DNA of 64,000 bases from Succinimonas sp045124755 (GTDB lineage: Bacteria; Pseudomonadota; Gammaproteobacteria; Enterobacterales; Succinivibrionaceae): the NCBI RefSeq assembly GCF_045124755.1, contig NZ_JBGVMK010000129.1, one strand, 5' to 3'. Each line of letters starts with the position of its first letter. Within the stretch, counting starts at the first letter, position 1. The position numbers and the translations under genes are program-made. Shown in pieces: positions 42,357 to 51,566 of the stretch. The notes under the pieces are model-generated. The model searched no databases. It had not been told where the DNA came from and was given only the letters and a program-made list of their open reading frames with translations.

Positions 42357-42892
42357 CTCAGTGTGAACTGCATGATCTATTTCTTCAGGATGTTGGGTCA
42401 ATTGCCGAAAATGTAATTGATAATGGCAGGAAACCTCTTTACTTACGTTTGGCATATCCGTTTAATCGTGAGATAAAAGTATATATCTTCAATTGTACAG
42501 CACCCCCTGGGGGAAGGTCTATTGATGAATTCAAAGTACAACTTATTTTAGATAGACAAAAGCGTGGTGAAAGAGGAAAATTTGACACTTCTGATGGTAG
42601 GACAACCTTGATAGTTGGTTATGCATCTCCTTTCATTGATTTGTCCGATGGTATTTGGGTTCTTTTTGAGTTAGATAAACACTTGGAATTCGCCTATTCT
42701 GCAAATATTCAGGTTTATTTGAGACAGATTTTACCAGCTCTAGAAAATGATGTTTATGTTTGTCAGAAACACAATCAAGAGATTCTAGTATTGTCTCAGC
42801 GGCAATATCTTTTAAATGCCTTAGAAGAAAGATTCGATATTGACCTTCACGTGATGTTGGAGAGGGCTGAGCATGGAACTAAAGGAATATGA
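42338..42892 (+). CDS. Methyltransferase-associated protein of unknown function (184 residues)
   Basis: It overlaps the methyltransferase gene by 19 bases and the helicase gene by 20. The sequence has no signal or membrane segment. The middle has IKVYIFNCTAPPGGRSIDEF, KVQLILDRQKRGERGKFD and RTTLIVGYASPFIDLSDGIW, beta-strand-rich, then a helical end. The E.K...D and D.R spacing could suit a nuclease or DNA-binding fold, but I cannot identify a catalytic motif with confidence. Position between methylase and helicase suggests a restriction or target-recognition subunit. Function not assigned. Confidence 0.75.
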   Translation: MASQRLTQCELHDLFLQDVGSIAENVIDNGRKPLYLRLAYPFNREIKVYIFNCTAPPGGRSIDEFKVQLILDRQKRGERGKFDTSDGRTTLIVGYASPFIDLSDGIWVLFELDKHLEFAYSANIQVYLRQILPALENDVYVCQKHNQEILVLSQRQYLLNALEERFDIDLHVMLERAEHGTKGI

Positions 42893-45017
42893 TTTTAAGC
42901 CTGATTACAATAAAAGCAATTCTGATATAGCAGAAGATTTTTTCTTACCTGCTATGCGCAGTTCTTATAAATATGACAGAATAACGGGTTATTTTGGCAG
43001 CACGATTTACATCATTGCTTGGTCTGCTCTTCAGGAATTTGTTAATAATGGTGGCAAAATTAGAATTATTTGTTCTCCGATAATATCTGATGCTGATAAG
43101 AATGCAATGACAGAAGGGTATTCTGCAATAAATGATGTTATAGTTAAAGAATCACTTTCAAAAGAATTAGAAGAATTATTTGCGTTTGACAGTTTATCAA
43201 AACCAGCCCGTGCTTTAGCATGTTTAGTTGCCGAAGGAATTATTGACGTCAGGATTGCTGTACCAGAAAGCGGCATGGAACCTGATTTGGAAAGGTTGTT
43301 TCATGATAAAGTAGGAATTTTTACTGATAAAAACGATAACGCCGTTGGTTTCAGAGGATCAATGAATGAAACCTTTCAGGGACTGTCTGATAGCGGAAAT
43401 CTAGAATCTATAGATGTTTTTCCTAGCTGGATAGATGCAAGAGATACTCAGCGAGTTCAAAGTGCTAAGAATTATTTTGAGCGGTTATGGAATAAAATAG
43501 AACCAAATGTTCTAGTTTATGATTTTCCTGATGCTGTTCGAAAAAGCCTTATTGAAAAGAGCAATGGTTATGATTGGAGAACTCTATCAAAGGAAATTGC
43601 TACGGGGATATCTCTTGCAAAAAAATGGGCACCTAATAAACGTAATGCTTCTAAATTGCCTCGCAAACATCAATTGACAGCACTTGAGAACTGGGTGAAT
43701 AACGGACGACGTGGTATTTTGGAACATGCAACAGGTAGTGGAAAAACCTTTACTGCAATATGTGCAATCCGCGAAGCACTAGAAAGAGGAAAATCTATAC
43801 TAGTGTTGGTTCCATCCAAAGAGCTTTTAAAACAGTGGCGTATTGAGATCGAAAATAACATTAACGATATTCCTATACGATATTTAATGTGCGGAGACGG
43901 CCACAATTCATGGAAAACTGACAATACCTTGCAACTGTGGACTAGGCCGAGTAATCAGAAAAAAATAACTATTGCAATAATGGACACGGCTTGTAGTTCT
44001 AAGTTTATTCGTAGTGTTGTGTCAGGGGCACAACTTTTACTTGTTGCTGATGAAGTTCATCGTATCGGAAGTCAAGCAAGAAGAAATATTTTGAAAATTG
44101 ACGCCGGAGAACGGTTAGGTTTATCAGCAACGCCAATAAGATATGGCGATCCTGATGGAACTTCTGCAATATTTGATTATTTTGGTGGTGTTGTACAACC
44201 TGTGTTTTCTTTAGAGGATGCGATTAAATCTGATGTACTAACAAAATATTATTATCATCCTTTGCAAGTTCACTTAACATCTAAAGAACAGGAAGCATGG
44301 CAAACAATATCAAAAGAGATTAGTAGATTAATTGCCAGATCGAATAAGAACAGAGAACCAATAAATAATATAATTTCTGCAAATCCACAGTTACAAATAA
44401 AATTACTTGCCAGAGCAAGAATTGTAAAACAGGCTACCAATAAGACTTCTTTAGCACTAGAAACAATTAAGAAATACTATAAAGAAGGTCAGAAATGGAT
44501 AGTTTATTGTGATAACCAGTATCAAATGAACAATGTCATTTCTTTGTTATTGAATAACAAATATGATGCTTATGAATATCATTCCGAGATGAAAGGGGAT
44601 CGTATTGAAACTCTAAATTATTTTTGTAAGTACGGAGGTATTCTTGTATCAATACGTTGTCTTGATGAGGGTGTTGATATTCCATCAACAACACATGCTT
44701 TAATTTTAGCTTCCTCCAAAAACCCGAGAGAGTTTATTCAAAGACGAGGAAGAATTTTAAGAAGATATCCAGGCAAACATTTTGCACAATTATATGATGC
44801 GATTGTTATGCCAGAAGCATCTTATGAAGAGGATGCTACGGGAAATTCAATTGTTCTTGCCGAACTTTCACGAGCTATTCAGTTCGGCGAATGGGCAGAA
44901 AACCCTTCTTGTGTTGCTGATCTAAGGATTATTGCTCGCAGGTACGGAATTGATTATCATGAAATAAAGGATGGAGGTCTTGAAGATGACAACGACAACG
45001 AGAAAAAATCTGAATGA
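42873..45017 (+). CDS. PLD-nuclease/SF2 helicase fusion
   Basis: The 714-residue product has a phospholipase-D-like domain first (about residues 15-170): RITGYFGSTIYIIAWSALQE, and an HxK site in LFHDKVGIF followed by GFRGSMNET. It then carries a superfamily 2 helicase: Walker A HATGSGKTFTA (about 286), DEVH in LLVADEVHRIGS, SAT in LGLSATPIRYG, and motif VI FIQRRGRILRRYPG. Only one HxK half-site is visible, so the nuclease would probably work as a dimer. The combination recalls effector or translocating subunits in restriction-like defence systems. It is coupled to its neighbours by overlaps. Likely role: scanning and cleaving unmodified DNA (inference). Confidence 0.88.
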   Translation: MELKEYDFKPDYNKSNSDIAEDFFLPAMRSSYKYDRITGYFGSTIYIIAWSALQEFVNNGGKIRIICSPIISDADKNAMTEGYSAINDVIVKESLSKELEELFAFDSLSKPARALACLVAEGIIDVRIAVPESGMEPDLERLFHDKVGIFTDKNDNAVGFRGSMNETFQGLSDSGNLESIDVFPSWIDARDTQRVQSAKNYFERLWNKIEPNVLVYDFPDAVRKSLIEKSNGYDWRTLSKEIATGISLAKKWAPNKRNASKLPRKHQLTALENWVNNGRRGILEHATGSGKTFTAICAIREALERGKSILVLVPSKELLKQWRIEIENNINDIPIRYLMCGDGHNSWKTDNTLQLWTRPSNQKKITIAIMDTACSSKFIRSVVSGAQLLLVADEVHRIGSQARRNILKIDAGERLGLSATPIRYGDPDGTSAIFDYFGGVVQPVFSLEDAIKSDVLTKYYYHPLQVHLTSKEQEAWQTISKEISRLIARSNKNREPINNIISANPQLQIKLLARARIVKQATNKTSLALETIKKYYKEGQKWIVYCDNQYQMNNVISLLLNNKYDAYEYHSEMKGDRIETLNYFCKYGGILVSIRCLDEGVDIPSTTHALILASSKNPREFIQRRGRILRRYPGKHFAQLYDAIVMPEASYEEDATGNSIVLAELSRAIQFGEWAENPSCVADLRIIARRYGIDYHEIKDGGLEDDNDNEKKSE

Positions 45018-45183
45018 ATTACTTGAAGTTCTTGAAGAAATTCGTTCTAAGTATTATCCTGACGTTCCAAAAGAGTTGATAGAACAGATCGCATTAACAC
45101 AATACGAAAATCAGGATGACCGCAATAAAGCACGAGCTGATACGATGCACGTTATTGCAAAATATGTCAATAAAACTGAATAA
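44986..45183 (+). CDS. Small helical protein of the modification island (65 residues)
   Basis: The product reads MTTTTRKNLNELLEVLEEIR, then SKYYPDVPKELIEQIALTQY and a charged end. It is a compact helical protein that overlaps the helicase gene by 32 bases. GGAGG eight bases before the ATG at 44986 supports this start over an ATG at 44971. From memory, unchecked, similar small proteins are annotated as companions of zinc-hook ATPases in DNA modification systems. It could be an adaptor between helicase and ATPase. Function unknown. Confidence 0.72.
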   Translation: MTTTTRKNLNELLEVLEEIRSKYYPDVPKELIEQIALTQYENQDDRNKARADTMHVIAKYVNKTE

Positions 45184-45194
45184 TCGGAGGCGTT

Positions 45195-47201
45195 ATGTTG
45201 CATTTTAACAAGATGATACTTCGGGATTTTGGTCCGTATAAAGGTGAACAGATCATTGATTTTACTGATGAATCGGGTGTGACCATTTTTTGGGGTAACA
45301 ATGGACGTGGCAAGACAACTCTGCTGAATGCATTTAGATATGGGCTGTTTGGTGTTATTCAGCGTAGAAGCGGCATTCTTAAAAATTTAAGTGAAATGTC
45401 AAATTCTGAATCTGCTGCTGAAGGAAGATATGGTTTTTCTGTTGTTCTTGAAATGACAAACGATGGTGACTCATATCGTTTAACGAGACAACTTTCATTG
45501 CGTCAAGGTGTTACGAAACCTTTAAATGATGAAGATTATGAAAGGAATGTTTCTTTAAAAAAGAACGGTACCATTCTTTCCCCCGAAGATAGGGAACACG
45601 AATTGAATATGATTATGCCAGAACAGGTTGCAAGATTTTTCCTGTTTGATGCTGAACTACTTCAAGAATACGAAGAACTTTTGGAAACAAATACGTCTGA
45701 TGGAGAGCAAATTAAAAACGCTATTGAAAAGATTCTCGGTGTTCCTGTTCTCCAGAATGGTGTAATCGATATAGAAGATTGTTTATCAAATTATGATCGG
45801 CAGAAATCAAGTGCTGCTCGTAATGATGATAAAACTACACAGTTAGGCCAAGAAATGGAGAATTTGACTGCTAATATTGAGGAGCATCAGAATATTATTC
45901 GTGAAAAACAAGCTGAACAAGTAGAATTGATTAGAAAGAAAACTCTCCTCGAAGGTCGTATGCAAGATACAGACAAGTTGCGTAATTGGATAATTCAGAG
46001 AAATGAATCTGAAAAAAATAAGAAAAAAGCTGAGGATGAATTAGATGTTGTAAAATCTAAAATACGTGAACTCATGAAATTTGCATGGCGTGGCATGCTG
46101 CTAAATACAGCACGTGATATTCGAGAATCTATCGAAAGCGAAGTTAATTCTCTTGAGTCCAAACGTCAAACAAAGAAAGTTGCTGAAAAGTTCATCATAG
46201 AGATAAGAAAAGCAATAAGCGATAGAGTATGTCCTGTTTGTGGACAAGATGTGACTGGTGATATTATTCAACATTTACATGAACGTATTAATGATTCTAC
46301 AAACGAATTTGCAGGGCTTACTGAAGAGGAACGTCAGCGATTATCTGAATTACAGGCTCAACTTGTGGCAGTAAAACACCTTTCTGATGATGCAGAGGAT
46401 GTGCATGCTAAAGTTGCCGCTCTAGAAGAAAGAAAAGATGAGCTCGAACTGGATATCGGTCAGTATAGACAAACTATTGAAGAACTTCGCGATAATATTT
46501 CCAGATATGGTGAAGATGCTGTAGGAGCAGGAAACGAAGCAGACATACTGAACATTTCTCGTGAGCATTCAGATGTTGAACAGAATCTCCGTGATATTCG
46601 TCGCGGCATTGAAGATGAGAATAAGAAATTAGCAGAATTAAAATATAACAAAGACAAGGTTGCTAAAACAATTGATAAAATGGCTGGAGGTGCAGATTAT
46701 CGAGAGGCAAGTCGGAGATATGAATTATGCGAACACATATTCCAAGTATTTGAAAAAAGCAAGTCATTATTTCGTGAGCGTCTAAAACAGAACGTCGAGA
46801 AGGATGCCACTGATTTGTTTATTAAACTTACTGGTGATAAAGACTATATAGGGCTCCAGATTAACGATAATTACGGTTTAGAGATTATTCATAAATCAGG
46901 AAGGAAGGTACCTGGTCGTTCGTCTGGATATGAACATATAGTGGCTTTATCACTAATAGGAGCACTACATATGAATGCACCTCTTAGAGGACCTATTATT
47001 ATGGACTCTCCGTTTGGAAGGTTAGACCCGACGCATAAAGCCAACATCGCACGTACATTATCAAGTATGGCTGAACAAACAATGTTATTAGCATATACAG
47101 GCGAGATTGATGACCAAGTTGCTCGAGAACAGATTGCTAATAAATTGATTCACGAGTATAAGCTTGAACGTGTATCTTCGATGCACACGCAAATTAAATG
47201 A
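45195..47201 (+). CDS. DndD/Rad50-like zinc-hook ATPase
   Basis: The 668-residue product is an SMC/Rad50-type ATPase. Walker A is GNNGRGKTT (34-42). Long coiled coils run from about 210 to 340 and 370 to 510. Between them lies a zinc-hook-like CPVCGQ (about 346-351). The Walker B and D-loop are IIMDSPFGRLDPTHKANIA (about 600). The N-terminus (LHFNKMILRDFGPYKGEQII) is very close in style to DndD of phosphorothioation systems. No DndB/C/E partners are present; instead it travels with a methyltransferase and a PLD-helicase. GGAGG precedes the ATG by four bases. Inferred role: ATP-driven sensing or clamping on DNA. Confidence 0.88.
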   Translation: MLHFNKMILRDFGPYKGEQIIDFTDESGVTIFWGNNGRGKTTLLNAFRYGLFGVIQRRSGILKNLSEMSNSESAAEGRYGFSVVLEMTNDGDSYRLTRQLSLRQGVTKPLNDEDYERNVSLKKNGTILSPEDREHELNMIMPEQVARFFLFDAELLQEYEELLETNTSDGEQIKNAIEKILGVPVLQNGVIDIEDCLSNYDRQKSSAARNDDKTTQLGQEMENLTANIEEHQNIIREKQAEQVELIRKKTLLEGRMQDTDKLRNWIIQRNESEKNKKKAEDELDVVKSKIRELMKFAWRGMLLNTARDIRESIESEVNSLESKRQTKKVAEKFIIEIRKAISDRVCPVCGQDVTGDIIQHLHERINDSTNEFAGLTEEERQRLSELQAQLVAVKHLSDDAEDVHAKVAALEERKDELELDIGQYRQTIEELRDNISRYGEDAVGAGNEADILNISREHSDVEQNLRDIRRGIEDENKKLAELKYNKDKVAKTIDKMAGGADYREASRRYELCEHIFQVFEKSKSLFRERLKQNVEKDATDLFIKLTGDKDYIGLQINDNYGLEIIHKSGRKVPGRSSGYEHIVALSLIGALHMNAPLRGPIIMDSPFGRLDPTHKANIARTLSSMAEQTMLLAYTGEIDDQVAREQIANKLIHEYKLERVSSMHTQIK

Positions 47202-47210
47202 GGTTATTTT

Positions 47211-47582
47211 ATGGCTGAGACTGTTTTAGTGTTGTCAAAACATGCCACCAATGTTGCAGAGCAAATGAGAGACAGTGGTACTTTTCCAGATGCGTTGGCA
47301 GCGGCAAAATTCGGTATGGCTTACGCCATAAAATATTATTGGCATCAGATTAAATCATCAAACGAATTGAATCATCTTGATCAGATTTATGATAAAGGCG
47401 GAACTAGTTATAATATAGGTTCTGTCGATCCGGATAAGTGTATTGCAGAAATTATGGCTGCATTATATCCAGATTCGAATACTCCTTATACATTTACAAG
47501 GGTTTTAATGTGCTATGGATTAAACCAGCTTGGTGATTTGTTAGAAGATGGAAAGTTGTTTCCGATAAACAAAAATATGTGA
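47211..47582 (+). CDS. Unknown protein of the modification island (123 residues)
   Basis: It begins MAETVLVLSKHATNVAEQMR, continues with a helical FPDALAAAKFGMAYAIKYYW, and ends LMCYGLNQLGDLLEDGKLFP. The start of the protein (LSKHA...EQMRDSGTFPDALAAAKFG) loosely recalls DndE-like small DNA-binding proteins that follow DndD, but I do not see enough to assign it. It is nine bases after the ATPase gene, with GAGG before the ATG. No cysteine cluster or membrane segment. Likely a partner of the ATPase. Confidence 0.7.
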   Translation: MAETVLVLSKHATNVAEQMRDSGTFPDALAAAKFGMAYAIKYYWHQIKSSNELNHLDQIYDKGGTSYNIGSVDPDKCIAEIMAALYPDSNTPYTFTRVLMCYGLNQLGDLLEDGKLFPINKNM

Positions 47583-47592
47583 GGTTATTATC

Positions 47593-49233
47593 GTGGCGCA
47601 AGTATCGTATGCTCTGCGCGAAGATTCGCATTCAATGTTCTTATTACAAGATGCAGGCAGACATTACGATAAGTATTGTCAAATATTGACGTTCGGACGA
47701 TACATAGTAAGGCCTGATTTTTTCAGACAATATTTATATTTTGCACCCTATACTGGGACAAATGGTAAATATCGAGGCAGTGTAACAAATGTTCAAATGT
47801 CAATCGAAGATAATGGTTATGTACCCAAGTTAAATTATGTAGCTGTTATTGATTCTGAAGTTGAATTTAGGGTTACAACATCTGTTATTCGACAGCTTAG
47901 CAAAGATCATATGCCTGCATGGGGTGTAAAATCATATCTTGATTATTTTTCAGATAGAAAAAGCGGAATTATTATTTTCTTAAAAGTTTATAAAGTAAAT
48001 CAAGCTCTATCTCCATTATATTTTGAAAAGGGTATTCGTGGTAAGTCACAAATATTTAAATTATATGACGAACAAGGTGAAGAAGTATCACTTTCAATTG
48101 ATGGTATGGAACCGGTTATTTCAAATAACAAGTTTTCGTATTTAAAAGATGAAATTCTTCATTTGCTAAAGGTTGAAAATGTGCTTTTAGCACATTATGA
48201 CGATTCTGAAAACGGATTAAATAGTCTTCAAGAACGTATTGTAGCAAATAGACATATCCAAGGCACTCAAGAACGATGGCGGAATCGGCATCTTCAATGG
48301 ACATTTGATGATGATGCTGATGAAGATACAGATTTTGATATGGCACAGCTCGATTACGAGTTAATATTTAATGAAGTATTACAGATATGCCCAAATATGA
48401 AGATTGTTATTGATTACGCTCGACGTATTAAAGCTGCACGATTGGGTGAATATGACTATCATCTCAAAGAGGTACATTTACATACTGATAAGGAATCTAA
48501 GGCATTTTCTCGATTATTCGATATGAGTCTTCGCTCAGCGATAAGGACTGCACTTTATTATCATAAATACTATGGTATTAACATTGAAGATGCTTTTCAA
48601 GAAGCGTGTATTGGCGTGATAATGGCAATAAAAAAACATAATGAAAATGTTGAAGGTTTATTTCCGTGTTATGTATCAGTTTGGATGCGTCGGGTAATGA
48701 TACGAGAACTTGAAATATATAATTATAATTGTAAGGTTCCTGCTAATTATTATGAACGTGTTAGTCAAGTTTTTAAGCAGATAGCCTCTGTTTTTGATTG
48801 GTCTGATATTCAATGCATTAGTCATGAAGAATTATATAGATTGCTTTTGAATTATTCCGATTGTGATTCAGATGAAGCATACAAAATGGCTTATATTATT
48901 TATCCATCTAAAAGTATTGAAGAACTCATTAATGATTCTCACAATGAAATATTTTTTGCAAAAGAAGATGATTCTTTAAAAGATGTTATCAAATCTGCTT
49001 CTTATAAGATAATATATGATGTCCTTAATTCATTAGAGGAAAGAGAACGAGATGTTATCTTTCACAGATTTGGATTCGATAATAATCAAGAAGAAATGTC
49101 TCTGGAAGATGTGGGAAAAAAATATGGAATTACCCGTGAACGAGTACGCCAAATTGAAAATAAAGCCATTGATAAATTTTCTAAACGCTTGAGAAGAATA
49201 TTAGATTATCGCGACGTTTCTTTATTTTTTTAA
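47593..49233 (+). CDS. Large protein with C-terminal sigma-70-like regions 2 and 4 (GTG start)
   Basis: The first 320 residues of this 546-residue protein are not recognised; they are strand-rich (FLLQDAGRHYDKYCQILTFG, YAPYTG-like FAPYTGTNGKYRGSVTNV). From about 325 it reads like sigma-70 region 2: INIEDAFQEACIGVIMAIKK and FPCYVSVWMRRVMIRELE. Residues 480-535 read like region 4: LEERERDVIFHRFGFDNNQE, SLEDVGKKYGITRERVRQIE and NKAIDKFSKRL, close to RpoD-type helix-turn-helix. A sigma-like protein as the last gene of a methylase-helicase-ATPase set is unusual. It may direct transcription of the island or use the fold for DNA recognition. Confidence 0.82.
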   Translation: MAQVSYALREDSHSMFLLQDAGRHYDKYCQILTFGRYIVRPDFFRQYLYFAPYTGTNGKYRGSVTNVQMSIEDNGYVPKLNYVAVIDSEVEFRVTTSVIRQLSKDHMPAWGVKSYLDYFSDRKSGIIIFLKVYKVNQALSPLYFEKGIRGKSQIFKLYDEQGEEVSLSIDGMEPVISNNKFSYLKDEILHLLKVENVLLAHYDDSENGLNSLQERIVANRHIQGTQERWRNRHLQWTFDDDADEDTDFDMAQLDYELIFNEVLQICPNMKIVIDYARRIKAARLGEYDYHLKEVHLHTDKESKAFSRLFDMSLRSAIRTALYYHKYYGINIEDAFQEACIGVIMAIKKHNENVEGLFPCYVSVWMRRVMIRELEIYNYNCKVPANYYERVSQVFKQIASVFDWSDIQCISHEELYRLLLNYSDCDSDEAYKMAYIIYPSKSIEELINDSHNEIFFAKEDDSLKDVIKSASYKIIYDVLNSLEERERDVIFHRFGFDNNQEEMSLEDVGKKYGITRERVRQIENKAIDKFSKRLRRILDYRDVSLFF

Positions 49234-49621
49234 TAATTTAAAAAATAATAGGAATATCAATTTTTACCCATATTTGATTTAAAATAAAACTTTAAAAATA
49301 ATGTTTAGCTTTAATAAATGAGTGCGATACAAATAGTCAAAACACGCACTTTCACGACAATAACTAAAATAAATTTTCTCTTCTTTTTGATTTTTGTTCA
49401 AAATCAACTTCTTGAGCCACACTCTTAAATATTACTTTTTTACACGGTCTATCATCGATTTCATTTTAATATAGTGAGTTACATCGATCCATTCACAAAA
49501 TAATATCAGAAAGTTTTCAAGATATAGCTTTGATAAAAAACCGGCCTCCCCTCATCAGAAAGACCGGTTTCACAAACTTAAAGCCTCCCCTGTCTAATCA
49601 GAGGAAGGCCTCTTTGTCACA
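49234..49621. other. AT-rich gap after the modification island
   Basis: About 300 AT-rich bases with no supported gene mark the right boundary of the island. Composition returns to the GC-rich level at about 49530, where the alpha-amylase terminator begins. Confidence 0.5.
49532..49570 (-). terminator. Terminator of the alpha-amylase gene
   Basis: AAACCGG and CCGGTTT arms (49564-49570 and 49538-49544) are followed on the minus strand by TTTATC, giving a run of six Ts counting the end of the stem. It lies about 50 bases after the amylase stop. Confidence 0.75.
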
Positions 49622-51337
49622 CTAGCGACACTGCACCTCATAGAAGCTTCCGGAGAGTCCCGGCAGCACCAGCTCATTCCCCTGCACCACAGCGCCGTTC
49701 AGAGACTTGATGGAGCAGGAACCATAGCCCAGCTTGCTCCAAACGCTGTCCTCAACCTTAACCTTGCGCTCCTTGGTGGTGGAATTCAGGGCATAGATAA
49801 CCTTGTCCTTGCCGTAGCTCTTGAAATCCACAAAGAGCCCAAAATCGCTGAAAAGATGCGTCCTGACACCATGGCTTAAAGCCTTATGGGAATCCCGGAG
49901 CTTCAGCATGGCAGCCACGTCATTCTTCAGCTTGGCTTCGTCAGCATTAAGCTTGTCCACATGGCCTTCGGTACGGGATACATGATCATCGCAGCGGTCA
50001 ACCTTGCCGCAATTATCCGGCTTCATGGCAAAGTCCATGGTCTCATCGCCGGTTTCATCCCCGTAATAAACGGTTATGGGGCCGCTATAGGCCGCAATAA
50101 AGCTCAGAGCCGCTCTGTGAGCGTCATAGTAGGAGGCGGGACGGGATCCCTCCTTCTCGTAGCGGGCTCTCTGCAAAAGATCTCCGAATCTCACCAGGTC
50201 ATGATTGGACAGGAACATGTTAGGCAGGGAACCATCAGAATACCCCTGCATCTTCCGGTACCCGGCCTGAAGCTCAGTAGCCGGCTGTCCGCAGGCGGAT
50301 CTGTCAAAAATGTTCTCCCGAGAAGCCAGTACCTTGACAAGCTCAGCCCGGAGGGGGAAATTAAAGGCGCTTACGAGAGCGTTGTTCTTAAAGACGGTTC
50401 TCTCAATGTCCTTAGGCTGCTCTGACCAGACTTCTCCCACCATGTACCCCAGAGGATGCACCTTTTTGCCGTTCATCTTGTAGGTAACCTGTTTGGAGGT
50501 TTTGGCTACCTCGTCGGAAAGCTCCTTCCAGAATTCATTCTTCACCTGATAGGCCTGATCAAGACGCCAGCCGTCGATCTTGGCTTCCCGGATCCAGTAG
50601 GAGGCCACCTCCTTCAGGAACGGCATGGAGGCCTCGGTTTCAAAGCAGCGGGCCTGCTTCAGGGACATCTTGTCAATGTTGCCGTACATGTCGATGCAGC
50701 GAATGGAAAGCTTAAGCTCGTTGCCCTTGGGGCTTTTAACTGCCACATTGGCCTTGGCATGACCGAACACCCCGTCCAGGAAAACGTACATTCCCATGGC
50801 ATGAGCCTTGTTCACCAGGGTGATAAGCTCCTCCTTGGTGCCGAATTTGGGGTCAATGCTGAAATAATCAGAGGTATAGTAGCCGGTGCCGTCAAGCTTG
50901 TCATAGGTCCAGTCCTGACCGGCCACCGGGATAGAGGTGAATATGGGGGTCAGCCAGATCGCATTGGCGCCGGTGGATTTAATGTAGTCAAGGCTGTCAA
51001 TAACACCCTTGAGGTTGCCGGTGTGGGAGGACGGGCCCCAGGACTGCAGCGGGCCGGAAGCACCGCCGTTGCCGTGTCTGAAGCTTTCCACCATTATCTG
51101 ATACATGCGGATATCGCACATGGCGCTGTCTCCGCCGAAGCAGCCCTTGTCATTCTTGGCCAGACTGATGTTGTCTCCGGTAAGAGTCACATCCTTTCCG
51201 GATGCGGGCCTAACGCAATGCGTCGGTTCATCGGGCTTCTGCCATGCCGCAACATTACTCGGCTTGCTGGATCCGGTGGAAGCGCACCCCGAAACCAGGG
51301 CCAGTGCCACGGCCATGCTGATCACGCTGTATTTCAT
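49622..51337 (-). CDS. Alpha-amylase-family lipoprotein (GH13)
   Basis: The 571-residue product has a lipoprotein signal (AVALALVSGCAS; Cys18 as the acylated residue), so it is probably exported and membrane-anchored. GH13 motifs are in order: GANAIWLTPIF, AHAMGMYVFLDGVFGH (region I), IDGWRLDQA (nucleophile Asp, about 257), VGEVWSEQP (acid/base Glu, about 299) and FLSNHDLVRFG (transition-state Asp, about 380). The YYTSDYFSIDPKFGTKEEL block is also typical. It probably cleaves starch or maltodextrins at the cell surface. It has its own terminator and is not in an evident operon. Several extra cysteines (CFGGDSAMCD, CGKVDRCDD) suggest disulfides. Confidence 0.93.
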   Translation of the reverse strand: MKYSVISMAVALALVSGCASTGSSKPSNVAAWQKPDEPTHCVRPASGKDVTLTGDNISLAKNDKGCFGGDSAMCDIRMYQIMVESFRHGNGGASGPLQSWGPSSHTGNLKGVIDSLDYIKSTGANAIWLTPIFTSIPVAGQDWTYDKLDGTGYYTSDYFSIDPKFGTKEELITLVNKAHAMGMYVFLDGVFGHAKANVAVKSPKGNELKLSIRCIDMYGNIDKMSLKQARCFETEASMPFLKEVASYWIREAKIDGWRLDQAYQVKNEFWKELSDEVAKTSKQVTYKMNGKKVHPLGYMVGEVWSEQPKDIERTVFKNNALVSAFNFPLRAELVKVLASRENIFDRSACGQPATELQAGYRKMQGYSDGSLPNMFLSNHDLVRFGDLLQRARYEKEGSRPASYYDAHRAALSFIAAYSGPITVYYGDETGDETMDFAMKPDNCGKVDRCDDHVSRTEGHVDKLNADEAKLKNDVAAMLKLRDSHKALSHGVRTHLFSDFGLFVDFKSYGKDKVIYALNSTTKERKVKVEDSVWSKLGYGSCSIKSLNGAVVQGNELVLPGLSGSFYEVQCR

Positions 51338-51566
51338 ATCAATAACCCCTTCTGCGGTGAATCTTGTTTAGGAACGGCAATTCCTTCTTACGAAATGCCT
51401 GAATAGCTTTATTTTAAAAGAAGAGATCCGCTCTAAGATGCCCGGTACCGGCTAAAAATGATTTTTGGGAGAAATATCACGGAAAGCCGCAGGGTTATAA
51501 TTCCCGGGCTCCGGAGTCTTTGTTCGCTGGTGCCCGGCTTCCGGCACCGGGGAACGGAAGAGTTAT

